Shown here one piece after another: positions 8,540-18,930 of a stretch of DNA of 64,000 nucleotides. Source of the DNA: Tenacibaculum ovolyticum DSM 18103 (GTDB lineage Bacteria; Bacteroidota; Bacteroidia; Flavobacteriales; Flavobacteriaceae); assembly GCF_000430545.1 (NCBI RefSeq), contig NZ_AUMF01000013.1, forward strand, positions 145,145 to 209,144, read 5' to 3'. A program made the translations under genes and the position numbers. Each line of letters begins with the position of its first letter. The stretch's first letter is position 1. A model generated the notes under the pieces. The model did no database searches, was not told the DNA's origin, and worked only from the letters and a program-made list of their open reading frames with translations.

Positions 8540-10984
8540 ATGAAAAAACTTTCTTTCTTCTTTTTATTAGTAATATTATTCAGTTCGTGCAGTACGATAA
8601 AGTATGTAAAAGAAAATGAGTTACTGCTATCAAAAAACACTATTTATGTTGATAGCATAAAAAACTCAGATGAAAACATTACTGAATTTCTTCTACAACA
8701 ACCTAATGCTAAAGCTTTAGGTATACCGTTATCTTTATATTTTTATAATCTAGGAAATCCTGATGGCCCAAAAACCCCAAGTGAATGGGGTAAAAAACAT
8801 TTAAAAACCTATTCTTTTTTTAAGAAAAGCTTTTCAGAAAAGCAAAGTATTTCTGTTGCTAAAACTTTTATTGGTCTAAATCAATGGTTTTTAAATAGTG
8901 GTCAAGCACCGATTATTATTGATGATAAAAAGACAAGAAAAACAATAGCTAGTCTAACTTCTTATTTTCTAACAGAAGGTTATTTTAAATCAAAAATCAC
9001 TTCAAAAAAAGACACTATTAGTGAAAGAAAAGGAGAGATCTCTTATTTTATCGCCAAAGGAAACCCTTCTTTTTTAGGCACAATTAGCTCTAAAATATCT
9101 TCTCCTGTATTAAATTCTTTATATAGTCAATCAAAACAAAAAAGTTTTCTTAAATCTGGTAACCAGTATAAAGATGGTAATTTCATTAAAGAAGCAAACC
9201 GTTTAGTAAAGTTATTTAGAAACAAAGGAGTATATCATTTTAATGAAAATTATATTTCATTTGAAATTGATACGCTCGTAGACTCTGAAAAAACAGCTGT
9301 TGAAATTAACATTTCAGACAGAATTATTCCTTTTAAAATTCAAAAAATAAAAAAAATTAATATTTATACTGACTACACCTATAATAAAAGAGATTCAGTT
9401 CATAATGATACAATGCAATATAAAGGCTTTAATTTTTATGCTCACAAAAAATTAAAATACAATCCAAAATACTTATCTCAATCATTATTTATTAAACCTA
9501 ATACAGTTTATAGTGATTCATTAAAAAATTTAACAAGAACACATCTAAGGGGTTTAAAAAACTTTAAATCGACCTCTATTCGTTATAATGAATTAAGTGA
9601 CGATGAACTAGAAGCTAATATTTTTTTAACACCTATTGAAAAATACACTTTAGGTTTTGATACAGAATTATCTCGTTCAAACATTCGTAATTTCGATGTT
9701 TCTTTAAAATTTTCTTTAATAAATAGAAATACATTTAAAGGTGCTGAAATTTTTAAATTTTCAACCTTCGGTTCTTATTTTAATTCAAACAATGGTCCTG
9801 GTTGGGAAATTGGTGCTGACGTTTCTTTAGAAGTTCCTCGTTTTATGGCTCCTTTCGGTTTACATAAGTTTGTTCCTAAGAGAATGTCTCCTAGAACAAA
9901 ATTTTTCGTTGGTGGAGGTATTCAGAAAAATATAGGTCTAGATAAGCAAAACATTTCTGTTGGTTTAGATTACAAATGGAATTTTAACAAAAAAAAGTCT
10001 ATCCAATTAGAATTATTTAATACCCAATATATTCGAAACTTAAATGTTGAAAATTATTTTAATGTTTACTCTTCAGAATATTCAAAACTAAAAGAAGTAG
10101 ATAATGCAACTCCAGCACATACATTACCTTCAAGTAACTCGCCAAATGTTTTGCAATTTATGAGAAATGTTATTAATGATACTTCTTTTGCTTCTACAAA
10201 TCCTTTAGAGTATCAAAGTAACCTTAACATTTTTAATAGGTATAACATTATTACTTCAGATTTTTTAATTCCAGAAATCGCATATAGCTTCACATATAAT
10301 AATCAAGAAAACATTAAGGATGCTAATTTTTCTTTTTTTAAACTGAGAATTGCCAACTCTGGAAATGTTATGGGGCTATTATCAAAAAAAATAAATAGTA
10401 GAGGTCAAAAAACTGTTTTTAAAATACCAATTGCACAATATTTTAAAACGGATCTTGAATATAAAAAGTATTGGAACTTAGGTAACAATACTGTATTGGC
10501 TCATAGAACTTTTTTAGGAGCTATTATTACTTACGATAAATCAAGCATTCCTTTTTCTCGTAGTTATTTTGCTGGAGGATCGAATGATATTAGGGCTTGG
10601 AGAACCTACGACTTAGGACCAGGTGCTCGACAACCTGGATTAGAATACAATATTGGTAGTTTAAAATTTTTATCAAGTTTCGAATATCGGTTCGATTTAT
10701 TAGGTTCTTTAAAAGGAGCATTATTTGTTGATGCTGGTAATATTTGGGACATTACCAATTCTCAATATATAGAAGAAACTTCTAAATTTAAAAACATTAA
10801 ATCGTTAACCAATATGGCAGTTGGTACTGGTTTTGGTTTTAGATATGATTTTAAGTTTTTAATAGCCCGATTAGACCTAGGTTTAAAAGTACATGAACCT
10901 TATCTAAACAATAATAACAAATGGTTTAAAAACTTCAATTTCTCAAGTTCTGTTTTAAATATTGGTATTAACTACCCTTTCTAA
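8540..10984 (+). CDS. BamA/TamA-family outer-membrane protein (lipoprotein)
   Basis: The start was moved to ATG 8540 because the upstream candidate at 8510 lies inside the promoter and MKKLSFFFLLVILFSSC is a clean lipoprotein signal with Cys17. The ~814-residue protein has a POTRA-like N-terminal half and a C-terminal surface-antigen barrel with FAGGSNDIRAWRTYDLGPG and FVDAGNIWDI, both typical of BamA/TamA. The lipid anchor and the diverged N-terminus separate it from the true BamA at 36.5 kb. The role is probably membrane-protein insertion or transport in the TamA style; substrates are unknown. Confidence 0.85.
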   Translation: MKKLSFFFLLVILFSSCSTIKYVKENELLLSKNTIYVDSIKNSDENITEFLLQQPNAKALGIPLSLYFYNLGNPDGPKTPSEWGKKHLKTYSFFKKSFSEKQSISVAKTFIGLNQWFLNSGQAPIIIDDKKTRKTIASLTSYFLTEGYFKSKITSKKDTISERKGEISYFIAKGNPSFLGTISSKISSPVLNSLYSQSKQKSFLKSGNQYKDGNFIKEANRLVKLFRNKGVYHFNENYISFEIDTLVDSEKTAVEINISDRIIPFKIQKIKKINIYTDYTYNKRDSVHNDTMQYKGFNFYAHKKLKYNPKYLSQSLFIKPNTVYSDSLKNLTRTHLRGLKNFKSTSIRYNELSDDELEANIFLTPIEKYTLGFDTELSRSNIRNFDVSLKFSLINRNTFKGAEIFKFSTFGSYFNSNNGPGWEIGADVSLEVPRFMAPFGLHKFVPKRMSPRTKFFVGGGIQKNIGLDKQNISVGLDYKWNFNKKKSIQLELFNTQYIRNLNVENYFNVYSSEYSKLKEVDNATPAHTLPSSNSPNVLQFMRNVINDTSFASTNPLEYQSNLNIFNRYNIITSDFLIPEIAYSFTYNNQENIKDANFSFFKLRIANSGNVMGLLSKKINSRGQKTVFKIPIAQYFKTDLEYKKYWNLGNNTVLAHRTFLGAIITYDKSSIPFSRSYFAGGSNDIRAWRTYDLGPGARQPGLEYNIGSLKFLSSFEYRFDLLGSLKGALFVDAGNIWDITNSQYIEETSKFKNIKSLTNMAVGTGFGFRYDFKFLIARLDLGLKVHEPYLNNNNKWFKNFNFSSSVLNIGINYPF

Positions 10985-11030
10985 CTATAACGTTATCGCT
11001 AAAAACTATTACATTTTTACTAAAAAAGTG

Positions 11031-11038
11031 TAAATTTG
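11031..11038 (+). promoter_or_regulatory. -7 box (TAAATTTG) of fbaA
   Basis: An exact TAnnTTTG match lies 34 bp upstream of the fbaA ATG. No convincing -33 element is visible. Confidence 0.55.
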
Positions 11039-11072
11039 TCGTTCAAAACAACCATTAACTAAAAATTAAATA

Positions 11073-12131
11073 ATGATAAAAGCTGGAGTCGCAACTGGAA
11101 AAGAAGTACAAGAAATATTTCAATTAGCTAAAGATAAAAGCTTCGCTTTACCTGCTGTGAATGTTGTAGGTTCTAATACCGTAAATACCGTTTTAGAAAC
11201 CGCTAAAGAATTAAACTCTCCTGTAATTATTCAATTTTCTAATGGAGGAGCGCAATTTAATGCTGGTAAAGGATTGTCTAATGAAAATCATAAAGCTGCT
11301 ATAGCAGGAGCTGTTGCTGGAGCAAAACATGTTCATTTATTAGCAGAAGCTTATGGTATACCTGTAATTTTGCATACAGATCATGCTGCTAAAAAATTAT
11401 TACCTTGGATTGATGGTTTACTAGATGCTAGTGAGCAATTTTATAAAGAGACAGGAAAATCTCTTTATAGCTCTCATATGATTGACTTATCAGAAGAGCC
11501 TATTGAAGAAAATATTGAAATTTGTAAAGAATATTTAGCTCGTATGAGTAAAATAGGAATGACTTTAGAAATTGAATTGGGTATTACTGGTGGTGAAGAA
11601 GATGGTGTAGATAACTCTGATGTAGATGTTTCTAAATTATATACCCAACCTGAAGAAGTAGCTTTTGCTTATGAAGAATTAATGAAAGTAAGCGATCAAT
11701 TTACAATTGCTGCTGCTTTTGGTAATGTTCATGGTGTTTATAAACCTGGTAATGTAAAATTAACTCCAAAAATTTTAAAGAGCTCTCAAGAATACATTTC
11801 AGAGAAATATAATGTACCTAACAATTCAATTGATTTTGTTTTTCATGGAGGATCAGGTTCTACTTTAGAAGAAATTAGAGAAGCTATTGGATACGGTGTT
11901 ATTAAAATGAATATAGATACTGATTTACAGTACGCCTTTACTGAAGGAGCTCGTGATTATATATTAGAGAAAAAAGAATATTTAGCGAGTCAAATTGGAA
12001 ATCCTGACGGAGCAGATCAACCAAATAAAAAATATTATGACCCTCGTAAATGGTTACGAGAAGGTGAATTAACTTTTAAAGCCCGCTTAAAAAAGGCTTT
12101 TGAAGATTTAAATAATGTAAACACATTATAA
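11073..12131 (+). CDS. fbaA: Class II fructose-bisphosphate aldolase
   Basis: This 352-residue zinc aldolase cleaves fructose-1,6-bisphosphate to glyceraldehyde-3-phosphate and dihydroxyacetone phosphate in glycolysis, and runs in reverse in gluconeogenesis. Seen motifs include the zinc ligands in LHTDHAAKK and in NVHGVYKPGNVKL, the acidic LEIELGITGGEEDGVDN segment, FVFHGGSGST (phosphate and zinc binding) and KMNIDTDLQYAF. The length and the EEDGVDN insert fit the E. coli FbaA-type class IIA subgroup. It is a single-gene transcript between its own promoter and a strong terminator. Confidence 0.97.
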   Translation: MIKAGVATGKEVQEIFQLAKDKSFALPAVNVVGSNTVNTVLETAKELNSPVIIQFSNGGAQFNAGKGLSNENHKAAIAGAVAGAKHVHLLAEAYGIPVILHTDHAAKKLLPWIDGLLDASEQFYKETGKSLYSSHMIDLSEEPIEENIEICKEYLARMSKIGMTLEIELGITGGEEDGVDNSDVDVSKLYTQPEEVAFAYEELMKVSDQFTIAAAFGNVHGVYKPGNVKLTPKILKSSQEYISEKYNVPNNSIDFVFHGGSGSTLEEIREAIGYGVIKMNIDTDLQYAFTEGARDYILEKKEYLASQIGNPDGADQPNKKYYDPRKWLREGELTFKARLKKAFEDLNNVNTL

Positions 12132-12150
12132 GGATTTATAATTTTTATAA

Positions 12151-12180
12151 AAAAGCACTTAGAACTTTCTAAGTGCTTTT
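12151..12180 (+). terminator. Terminator of fbaA
   Basis: A 13-bp perfect stem (12151-12163 with 12168-12180) surrounds a 4-nt loop. It begins AAAAGCACTTAGA and ends in a T-tract. Confidence 0.9.
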
Positions 12181-12215
12181 TATTATTTATAAAAGTAAAG
12201 TTCATAAAAATAATT

Positions 12216-12223
12216 TACATTTG
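12216..12223 (+). promoter_or_regulatory. -7 box (TACATTTG) of accD
   Basis: An exact TAnnTTTG match lies 66 bp upstream of the accD ATG, leaving a ~60-nt leader. Confidence 0.55.
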
Positions 12224-12289
12224 TCGTCAACTCTTTTTATTAATATGATAAGAGTAATCAATAATCAACAACAAAACATAAACTAAACT

Positions 12290-13147
12290 ATGGCTTGGTT
12301 TAAACGTAAAGACAAAGGGATTCAAACCCCAACAGAACAAAAAAAAGATACACCTAAAGGCTTATGGTATAAAACACCAAGCGGTAAGGTAATTGATACT
12401 GAAGAACTAAAAAAGAACTTATATGTAAGTCCAGAAGACGGATATCATGTTCGTATTGGAAGTAATGAGTATTTTGAGCTTTTTTTTGATGACAATAAAT
12501 TTAAAGAATTAAACTCTAAACTTACATCAAAGGATCCTTTAAAATTCGAAGACACTAAAAAATATCCAGATCGTTTAAAAGCAGCTCAGAAAAAAACAGG
12601 TTTAAAAGATGCTGTTCGTACAGCTGTAGGAGAATCTAACGGTAAAAATATTGTTATTGCCGCTATGGATTTTGCTTTTATCGGAGGTTCAATGGGAAGT
12701 GTTGTAGGAGAAAAAATAGCAAGAGCTATTGATTATTCTATTAAAAACAAACTTCCTTTTTTAATGGTTTCAAAATCTGGAGGTGCACGTATGATGGAGG
12801 CTTCTTTATCATTAATGCAATTAGTAAAAACCTCTGCAAAGTTAGCACAATTAGCTGATGCCAAAATTCCGTATATATCATTATGTACTGATCCAACAAC
12901 AGGAGGAACGACAGCTTCGTTTGCAATGCTAGGAGATATTAACATCGCTGAACCAAATGCTTTGATTGCTTTTGCTGGACCACGTGTTGTAAAAGATACT
13001 ACTGGTAAAGAATTGCCTGAAGGTTTTCAACGCTCTGAATTTGTTTTAGAACATGGTTTTCTTGATGGAATTTACGAAAGGAAAGATTTAAAACAACAAG
13101 TAAACTTATATATTGATTTAATACAGAATCAACCTGTAAGAGCATAA
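12290..13147 (+). CDS. accD: Acetyl-CoA carboxylase, carboxyltransferase beta subunit, lacking the zinc-ribbon cysteines
   Basis: This 285-residue AccD pairs with AccA to move the carboxyl group from biotin to acetyl-CoA, the first step of fatty-acid synthesis. The crotonase-like core is intact ([61 protein letters not shown]). The N-terminal ribbon that normally binds Zn with C-x2-C and C-x2-C is still recognisable (LWYKTPSGK and [11 protein letters not shown]), but all four cysteines are replaced, by T29, G32, S47 and D50. The gene sits between its own promoter and terminator and is followed by rpsO. Confidence 0.96.
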   Translation: MAWFKRKDKGIQTPTEQKKDTPKGLWYKTPSGKVIDTEELKKNLYVSPEDGYHVRIGSNEYFELFFDDNKFKELNSKLTSKDPLKFEDTKKYPDRLKAAQKKTGLKDAVRTAVGESNGKNIVIAAMDFAFIGGSMGSVVGEKIARAIDYSIKNKLPFLMVSKSGGARMMEASLSLMQLVKTSAKLAQLADAKIPYISLCTDPTTGGTTASFAMLGDINIAEPNALIAFAGPRVVKDTTGKELPEGFQRSEFVLEHGFLDGIYERKDLKQQVNLYIDLIQNQPVRA

Positions 13148-13151
13148 ATTT

Positions 13152-13180
13152 AAGAGCCAGCAAATGCTGGCTCTTTTGTT
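13152..13180 (+). terminator. Terminator of accD
   Basis: AAGAGCCAGC (13152-13161) pairs with GCTGGCTCTT (13166-13175) and is followed by TTGTTTT, directly after the accD stop. Confidence 0.85.
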
Positions 13181-13236
13181 TTATTTACACCATAAAAAAC
13201 ACTGATTTCTATACATTTCAAATTAAAAATTATTTG

Positions 13237-13267
13237 TACATTTGCTGCTTCAATGAATACATCATTG
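13237..13267 (+). promoter_or_regulatory. rpsO promoter -7 box and leader hairpin
   Basis: TACATTTG (13237-13244) is an exact -7 box. The leader then holds CAATGA (13251-13256) and TCATTG (13262-13267), a 6-bp inverted repeat. S15 controls its own translation in several bacteria, so this small hairpin could be part of such a leader, but no known S15 site is recognisable. Confidence 0.45.
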
Positions 13268-13298
13268 AGTACATAAAAATCATTTAAATAATATTGGA

Positions 13299-13568
13299 AT
13301 GTATTTAACAAAAGAAGTAAAAGAAGGATTATTCGAAAAGCACGGTAAAGGTAAAGCTGATACTGGTACTTCGGAAGGACAAATTGCATTGTTCACATTT
13401 AGAATCAACCACTTAACAGAGCACTTAAAAAAGAATCGTAAAGATTTTAACACTGAGCGTTCATTAGTAAAAATGGTAGGTAAGCGTAGAAGTTTACTTG
13501 ATTACTTAAAGAAAACAGAAATCAATAGATATCGTTCGATTATTAAAGAATTAGGAATTAGAAAATAA
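13299..13568 (+). CDS. rpsO: 30S ribosomal protein S15
   Basis: This 89-residue protein has the usual length and landmarks of S15: TGTSEGQIALFTFRINHLTEH and RSLVKMVGKRRSLLDYLKK, the segment that contacts 16S rRNA helices 20-22. It binds 16S rRNA early in assembly of the small-subunit platform. Its placement directly upstream of pnp is conserved widely in bacteria. Here a strong terminator and ~185 bp separate the two genes, so they need not be cotranscribed. Confidence 0.97.
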   Translation: MYLTKEVKEGLFEKHGKGKADTGTSEGQIALFTFRINHLTEHLKKNRKDFNTERSLVKMVGKRRSLLDYLKKTEINRYRSIIKELGIRK

Positions 13569-13575
13569 TTTCTTC

Positions 13576-13610
13576 AAAAAGAGGCTCTATAAACGTGCCT
13601 CTTTTTTTTT
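13576..13610 (+). terminator. Terminator of rpsO
   Basis: AAAAAGAGGC (13576-13585) pairs with GCCTCTTTTT (13597-13606), and the T-tract continues to 13610. Confidence 0.88.
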
Positions 13611-13692
13611 TCAAAAAAAATTCATTTCTATCTAACTAATAGAAATTTATATAAAAAAACTCAAGATTTTTAACAACAATTTTGAATTTCCA

Positions 13693-13731
13693 TTGCAACA
13701 ACAAACAATAACAACACAACAACAAACAATT
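13693..13731 (+). repeat. CAA-rich leader upstream of pnp
   Basis: About 40 nt made almost entirely of CAA/ACAAT units (CAACAACAAACAATAACAAC and similar) lie 25-60 nt before the pnp start. The stretch has no guanine, so the leader would be unstructured. Such a leader could ease translation start or offer an entry site for PNPase/RNase autoregulation; this is inference. Confidence 0.45.
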
Positions 13732-13753
13732 TAAAAATTTAGAATTAAAATTT

Positions 13754-15997
13754 ATGATTCCAAAAGTATTTAGAGAGGTCATTGACCTTGGAGATGGAAG
13801 AACCATCTCATTAGAAACGGGTAAGTTAGCAAAACAAGCTCATGGTTCGGTTGTTGTTCAAATGGGAAAAGCAATGTTATTATGTACAGTTGTATCTAGC
13901 TATAAAGCGGGTACAGTTGATTTTTTACCTTTAACGGTAGATTATAGAGAAAAATTTGCTGCTGCAGGTAGATATCCTGGAGGTTTCTTTAAAAGAGAAG
14001 CAAGACCAAGTGATGGAGAGGTATTAACAATGCGTTTAGTAGACCGTGTTTTACGTCCGTTATTTCCAAAAGATTATCATTCTGAAGTACAAGTAATGAT
14101 TCAATTAATGTCTCATGATGAAGATGTTATGCCAGATGCTTTAGCAGGTTTAGCAGCTTCTGCAGCAATACAATTATCTGATTTCCCTTTCGAATGCCCT
14201 ATTTCTGAAGCACGTGTTGCAAGAGTAAATGGTGAATTCGTAATCAACCCAAATAGAGCACAATTAGCTGAATCTGATATCGATATGATGATTGGAGCTT
14301 CTGCTGATTCTGTAATGATGGTTGAAGGTGAAATGGATGAAATTTCTGAAGAAGAAATGGCTGATGCAATTAAATTTGCTCACGAATCTATTAAAATACA
14401 ATGTGCTGCTCAAGTTCGTTTAGCTGAAGCTTTTGGAAAAAAAGAAACAAGAGAATACGAAGGAGAAAGAGAAGATGAAGAATTAGCAACAAAAATAAAT
14501 GACTTTTGTTACGACAAATGTTATGCTATTGCTAAAAAGGGTACTTCTAAAGTAGAACGCTCAACTGCTTTTGCTGAAGTAAAAGAAGAATTAAAAGCTA
14601 CTTTTAGTGAAGAAGAGTTAGAAGATTACGGAGACTTAGTTAGTAAGTACTTCAATAAATCTCAAAAATCAGCTGTAAGAGAATTAACTTTAGCTGAGGG
14701 GTTACGTTTAGACGGACGTAAAACTGATGAAATTAGACCTATTTGGTGTGAGGTAGATTATTTACCATCAACACACGGTTCTTCGATATTTACTCGTGGA
14801 GAAACGCAAGCATTAGCTACAGTTACTTTAGGTACATCAAGAGATGCTAACAAAATAGATATGCCATCTTACGAAGGTGAAGAAAATTTCTATTTACACT
14901 ATAACTTCCCTCCTTTTTGTACAGGTGAAGCAAGACCATTAAGAGGAACTTCAAGAAGAGAAGTTGGTCATGGTAACTTGGCTCAACGTGGATTAAAAGG
15001 AATGATCCCTGACGATTGTCCTTATACAGTAAGAGTTGTATCTGAAGTTTTAGAATCTAACGGTTCTTCTTCAATGGCTACCGTATGTGCAGGTACAATG
15101 GCATTAATGGATGCGGGTGTTAAAATGACAAGACCAGTTTCAGGTATTGCAATGGGATTAATTTCTGACGGAGATCGTTACGCAGTTTTATCTGATATTT
15201 TAGGTGATGAAGATCATTTAGGAGATATGGACTTTAAAGTAACTGGTACTTCTGAAGGAATTACTGCTTGTCAAATGGATATTAAAGTAAAAGGATTAGG
15301 TTACGAAATTTTAGTGAACGCACTAAAACAAGCTCGTGATGGTCGTTTACATATTTTAGGAAAATTAACTGATACGATTGCTCAATCTAACGAAGAGGTT
15401 AAAGAACATGCTCCTAAAATGATTAACAGACGTATTCCTAATGATATGATTGGTGCATTTATTGGACCAGGTGGTAAGCATATTCAAGAATTACAGAAAG
15501 AAACAGGAACTACTATTGTAATTACTGAAGATGCTGTAACTGAAGAAGGAATTATCGAAATTTTAGGAACTGATCCTGCAGGAATTGAAAAAGTTACTGC
15601 TCGTATCGAATCTATGTTATTTAAACCTGAAGTTGGTAGCGCTTACGAAGTAAAAGTAATAAAAATGTTAGATTTCGGTGCTGTCGTAGAATACGTTGAA
15701 GCTCCAGGAAACGAAGTTTTATTACACGTAAGTGAATTAGCTTGGGAACGTACAGAGAATGTTTCTGATGTAGTTAAAATGGGAGACGTTTTTGACGTAA
15801 AATACTTTGGTATAGATTCTAGAACACGTAAAGAAAAAGTTTCTCGTAAAGCATTGTTACCTAAACCTGAAGGTTACGTAGCAAGACCACCTAGAGATGA
15901 CAAACGTTCTGGTGGGCGTGATAACAGAAGCAGAGACAATCGTCGTGATGATAGAAAGCCTCGAGAAGACAGAAAACCAAGAGAAGAAAAAAAATAA
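13754..15997 (+). CDS. pnp: Polyribonucleotide nucleotidyltransferase (PNPase)
   Basis: This 747-residue phosphorolytic 3'-5' exoribonuclease has two RNase PH-like cores (first with [19 protein letters not shown], second with [20 protein letters not shown] and [16 protein letters not shown]) separated by the helical linker. KH ([20 protein letters not shown]) and S1 ([31 protein letters not shown]) domains follow. The aspartates of MDFKV fit catalysis. The last ~38 residues are a basic, Arg/Asp-rich disordered tail (repeats such as [13 protein letters not shown]) beyond the E. coli length, possibly an RNA- or protein-binding extension. It takes part in mRNA turnover in the cytoplasm. Confidence 0.97.
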   Translation: MIPKVFREVIDLGDGRTISLETGKLAKQAHGSVVVQMGKAMLLCTVVSSYKAGTVDFLPLTVDYREKFAAAGRYPGGFFKREARPSDGEVLTMRLVDRVLRPLFPKDYHSEVQVMIQLMSHDEDVMPDALAGLAASAAIQLSDFPFECPISEARVARVNGEFVINPNRAQLAESDIDMMIGASADSVMMVEGEMDEISEEEMADAIKFAHESIKIQCAAQVRLAEAFGKKETREYEGEREDEELATKINDFCYDKCYAIAKKGTSKVERSTAFAEVKEELKATFSEEELEDYGDLVSKYFNKSQKSAVRELTLAEGLRLDGRKTDEIRPIWCEVDYLPSTHGSSIFTRGETQALATVTLGTSRDANKIDMPSYEGEENFYLHYNFPPFCTGEARPLRGTSRREVGHGNLAQRGLKGMIPDDCPYTVRVVSEVLESNGSSSMATVCAGTMALMDAGVKMTRPVSGIAMGLISDGDRYAVLSDILGDEDHLGDMDFKVTGTSEGITACQMDIKVKGLGYEILVNALKQARDGRLHILGKLTDTIAQSNEEVKEHAPKMINRRIPNDMIGAFIGPGGKHIQELQKETGTTIVITEDAVTEEGIIEILGTDPAGIEKVTARIESMLFKPEVGSAYEVKVIKMLDFGAVVEYVEAPGNEVLLHVSELAWERTENVSDVVKMGDVFDVKYFGIDSRTRKEKVSRKALLPKPEGYVARPPRDDKRSGGRDNRSRDNRRDDRKPREDRKPREEKK

Positions 15998-16014
15998 TCT
16001 TTCTCTTATAAAAT

Positions 16015-16048
16015 TAAAAAAGGCAACCATTATGGTTGCCTTTTTTTA
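16015..16048 (+). terminator. Terminator of pnp
   Basis: AGGCAACCA (16021-16029) pairs with TGGTTGCCT (16033-16041). The A-tract before and the T-tract after extend the stem. Confidence 0.9.
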
Positions 16049-16202
16049 TTCAAAATTTATTACTGAAAAAAGCTTTCCTTCTTACTAAAGAGTATGTTGT
16101 TAGATCATCCCCAATAACCAACCTATCATAAACTTTACTTTAAAAGAGGGTATGCTATATAAAAACAAGAATAGACCATTTTACCCTACTTAATTTTTAA
16201 AA

Positions 16203-16847
16203 TCAATTTTCTAAATAATTCTTTTTTAAAGCATATTTGGTTAAACCTGCAATATTCCTAACATTTAGTTTAATCATAAGGTTTTTTCTATAACTCTCTA
16301 TTGTATGCTTGCTCAAAAATAATTTATCTGCTATTTCCTGTGTTGTAAACTCTTGAGCAATAAAAGTAATTACCTGTTTTTCTCTTTCTGTTAACTTTAC
16401 ACCTTCTTCTTTTTTTTTTGACAATCTATTCTCTAAATAAATTTCTTTTATCTCTCTTGAAAAATATTTTTCTCCATTTAAAATTGTTCGGATAGCCCTA
16501 GACAACTCTTCTTTTTCTGCATTTTTAGGTACATAACCATCTACATCATCATTTATTAGAGTATCTATCATTTTAGCATTCAAATGCATACTAACTACTA
16601 ATGTTTTAACAGCCTCTTTTTTCTCTTTAATTGCCTTATTTAATGCTATACCATCAACTTTAGGCATTGTAATATCTGTAATAACAAGGTCTATTTTTTT
16701 ATCCTTATTATTTTCCATGTACTTTAAAATTTCTGCTCCATCTTTACCAGTGAACAGAATACAATACTCTTTTATAGATTCAAAAATACTTTGCAAACCA
16801 TCTAAGAACATTTTATGATCGTCTACTATAATTAAATTATACTTCAT
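16203..16847 (-). CDS. NarL/LuxR-family response regulator
   Basis: This 214-residue protein has an N-terminal receiver domain (D9/D10, phospho-acceptor Asp58 in LVITDITMPKVDG, lysine in the DGYVPKNAEKEEL region). The C-terminal LuxR-type helix-turn-helix shows KLTEREKQVITFIAQEF, ADKLFLSKHTIESYRKNL and MIKLNVRNIAGL. Its start overlaps the end of the upstream histidine kinase gene by 11 bp, so the two form a two-component pair. The regulated genes are not evident from context. Confidence 0.93.
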   Translation of the reverse strand: MKYNLIIVDDHKMFLDGLQSIFESIKEYCILFTGKDGAEILKYMENNKDKKIDLVITDITMPKVDGIALNKAIKEKKEAVKTLVVSMHLNAKMIDTLINDDVDGYVPKNAEKEELSRAIRTILNGEKYFSREIKEIYLENRLSKKKEEGVKLTEREKQVITFIAQEFTTQEIADKLFLSKHTIESYRKNLMIKLNVRNIAGLTKYALKKNYLEN

Positions 16848-18792
16848 ATTTATTATCTATTTCTATATTAATAATAGTTCCTCTTCCTTTTCTTGAATCA
16901 ATTAATAATTGTCCGTGTATTTTACTTAACCTACTTTTTATGTTGGTATATCCCAAACCTTCTTTTTGTTCTGAAGGTTTAAATCCTACTCCGTTATCTT
17001 CAAAAAGAATATTTAATATTTGTTCATCTGACAAACTTATACTCAATTCCATAAATGATGCACCTGCATGCTTAAGAGTGTTTGTAATTAATTCTTGAAT
17101 GATTTTAAATACTTCTGATTTCACCTCTTCAGCCAACTCATCTATTATCTGTTTTGGATATATTGTTAAAGAAGTAATTATATCACTTGAACTTCCTATA
17201 TTATTTAAATATGTTTCAATTGTATCACAAAACTTACTAGCCTCTTTCCTTTTAGGAATCAGTGAGTGAGATATATTTCTTACCTCTTTATAAGTATCAT
17301 CTATTTGAATACGAACCTTTTTTATATGATCTATATTAGAAACTTTAGGACTACCTAACTGAAGCTTAATAGCCGCTAAATTTCCCCCAATACTATCGTG
17401 TAATTCTTGCGCTATTCTTTCCCTTTCTATATCTCTCCCTTCTATATTGGCTTTAATTAGTTCTAATTCTTTTTCTTTATATAATGTTCTTACTTTTTGT
17501 GAATTTACCTCTTTATCTTTTTTATTTAGCTCACTTTGTGCTTGAAGTCTTAAATAATAATTAATTAGCAACCCTATCACAGCTACAAGGATAATTAAAA
17601 AAGATATTAATATATATTTTTTGTTATTTTTTTCAGTTTTTAAATTAACCTCTTGTATCTCTTGATCTTTTTTAAGTAAAACTATCTCTTTTTCTTTTTT
17701 AATAGTTTCGTATTTAACTTCTAATTCATTAATCTTTTCTTCTTTTTCTAATCTAGAAATAGAGTCTTTTATTTTGAAGTACTTTGAATTGTGGTAAAAA
17801 GCTTCTTTATAATTTAATTGTTCTAATGCTATTATCTTTAACTTTTCATAAAGTTTTTGTTGCTGTCCTAATAATTTGAATTCTAAAGCATCTTTAAGTG
17901 CAATACTGTAAACTAGACGGGCATTTTTATAATCTTTTAAATAAATCATTATATTACCAATACCGATACTAGCTTCAATTTTCAATTGATGAAACCCTTC
18001 TTCGTCACTTATTGTTATTACTTCTCTATAAAGTTTTTTTGCTTTATTTATTTTCTTTTGCTTTTCTGCATTATCTGCTAAGTTTAAAAGAATTGTTGAC
18101 ATAGCTTTTACATTATTTTCTACCAAACTCATGTCATATGCTTTTTTTAGATAATCATTAGAAGCCTTATAATCTTTAAGTTCCCCATAAATCATTCCTA
18201 TATTTATATAACTACCGTATATAATTTCTTTATCTTCTGTATAAGCTAAACATTCTTTAAAAGCACTTAATGCTTTTAAAGAATTCTTATCATTATAATA
18301 CACCAAAGCTAATCCATGCGTATTAGCATAGTAGAAATATTTTTCATTAAATTTATGAGCTTCTTCAATACCTTTTATATACCACTTTTTACTTTCATTA
18401 AGTAACCCTTTTTTACTATAATTTTTTCCTAAAAGATTATAAATAGTTGATTTTCGTTTAGCTTTTAAAGAATCTCCTCCTTCTGTATTAAAACTAAGAG
18501 ATTCTTTTGCGTAAATTATTGAAGAATCTACAGCTAATTTTCTATTAAAATAGTACGCTAATATCATACTACTATTCATTAAAGCATACTTAGATTTAGT
18601 TGTTTTTTTTAAATCTTTAGCGATTATATACGCTTTCTCTTCTTCATTATTATTTAATAAATGAATAGCCTCATAAATCAATTCTTTTTCACTCTTTATT
18701 CCGTTTTCTTTTAATCGATTGGTTTGACAAATACTTACTTTCGTATATAAAAATGAACACACTACAAAACACTTAAAAATAAATTTAACCAT
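16837..18792 (-). CDS. TPR-containing sensor histidine kinase (HisKA_3 type)
   Basis: The ATG at 18792 is preferred over a TTG two codons upstream because MVKFIFKCFVVCSFLYTKVSICQ then reads as a signal peptide. About 300 residues of tetratricopeptide repeats follow (for example EESKKWYIKGIEEAHKF-type helices and KKAYDMSLVE). Then come a coiled coil, one TM helix (KKYILISFLIILVAVIGLLI), the dimerisation box ERERIAQELHDSIGGNLAAI with the phospho-acceptor His, and a HATPase domain (NTLKHAG, FEDNGVGF, GLGYTNI). Kinases of this build pair with NarL-type regulators, as here. The ligand of the periplasmic TPR array is unknown. Confidence 0.92.
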   Translation of the reverse strand: MVKFIFKCFVVCSFLYTKVSICQTNRLKENGIKSEKELIYEAIHLLNNNEEEKAYIIAKDLKKTTKSKYALMNSSMILAYYFNRKLAVDSSIIYAKESLSFNTEGGDSLKAKRKSTIYNLLGKNYSKKGLLNESKKWYIKGIEEAHKFNEKYFYYANTHGLALVYYNDKNSLKALSAFKECLAYTEDKEIIYGSYINIGMIYGELKDYKASNDYLKKAYDMSLVENNVKAMSTILLNLADNAEKQKKINKAKKLYREVITISDEEGFHQLKIEASIGIGNIMIYLKDYKNARLVYSIALKDALEFKLLGQQQKLYEKLKIIALEQLNYKEAFYHNSKYFKIKDSISRLEKEEKINELEVKYETIKKEKEIVLLKKDQEIQEVNLKTEKNNKKYILISFLIILVAVIGLLINYYLRLQAQSELNKKDKEVNSQKVRTLYKEKELELIKANIEGRDIERERIAQELHDSIGGNLAAIKLQLGSPKVSNIDHIKKVRIQIDDTYKEVRNISHSLIPKRKEASKFCDTIETYLNNIGSSSDIITSLTIYPKQIIDELAEEVKSEVFKIIQELITNTLKHAGASFMELSISLSDEQILNILFEDNGVGFKPSEQKEGLGYTNIKSRLSKIHGQLLIDSRKGRGTIINIEIDNKYEV

Positions 18793-18930
18793 AATCAAAA
18801 ATAGTCATTTATATAAATATATAAAATCACTACGACAAGAATATAACTGTAATAAAGATCAAAAAACTTTATTAGAAACAAATGAATTCCTAGATGCTTT
18901 TTGTTTCTTTGCATTCTATATATTATGTAA

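Noticed and set aside
13693..13731. CRISPR-like or satellite repeat
   Set aside because: The CAA units are too short and irregular, with no spacers and no cas genes in the window.
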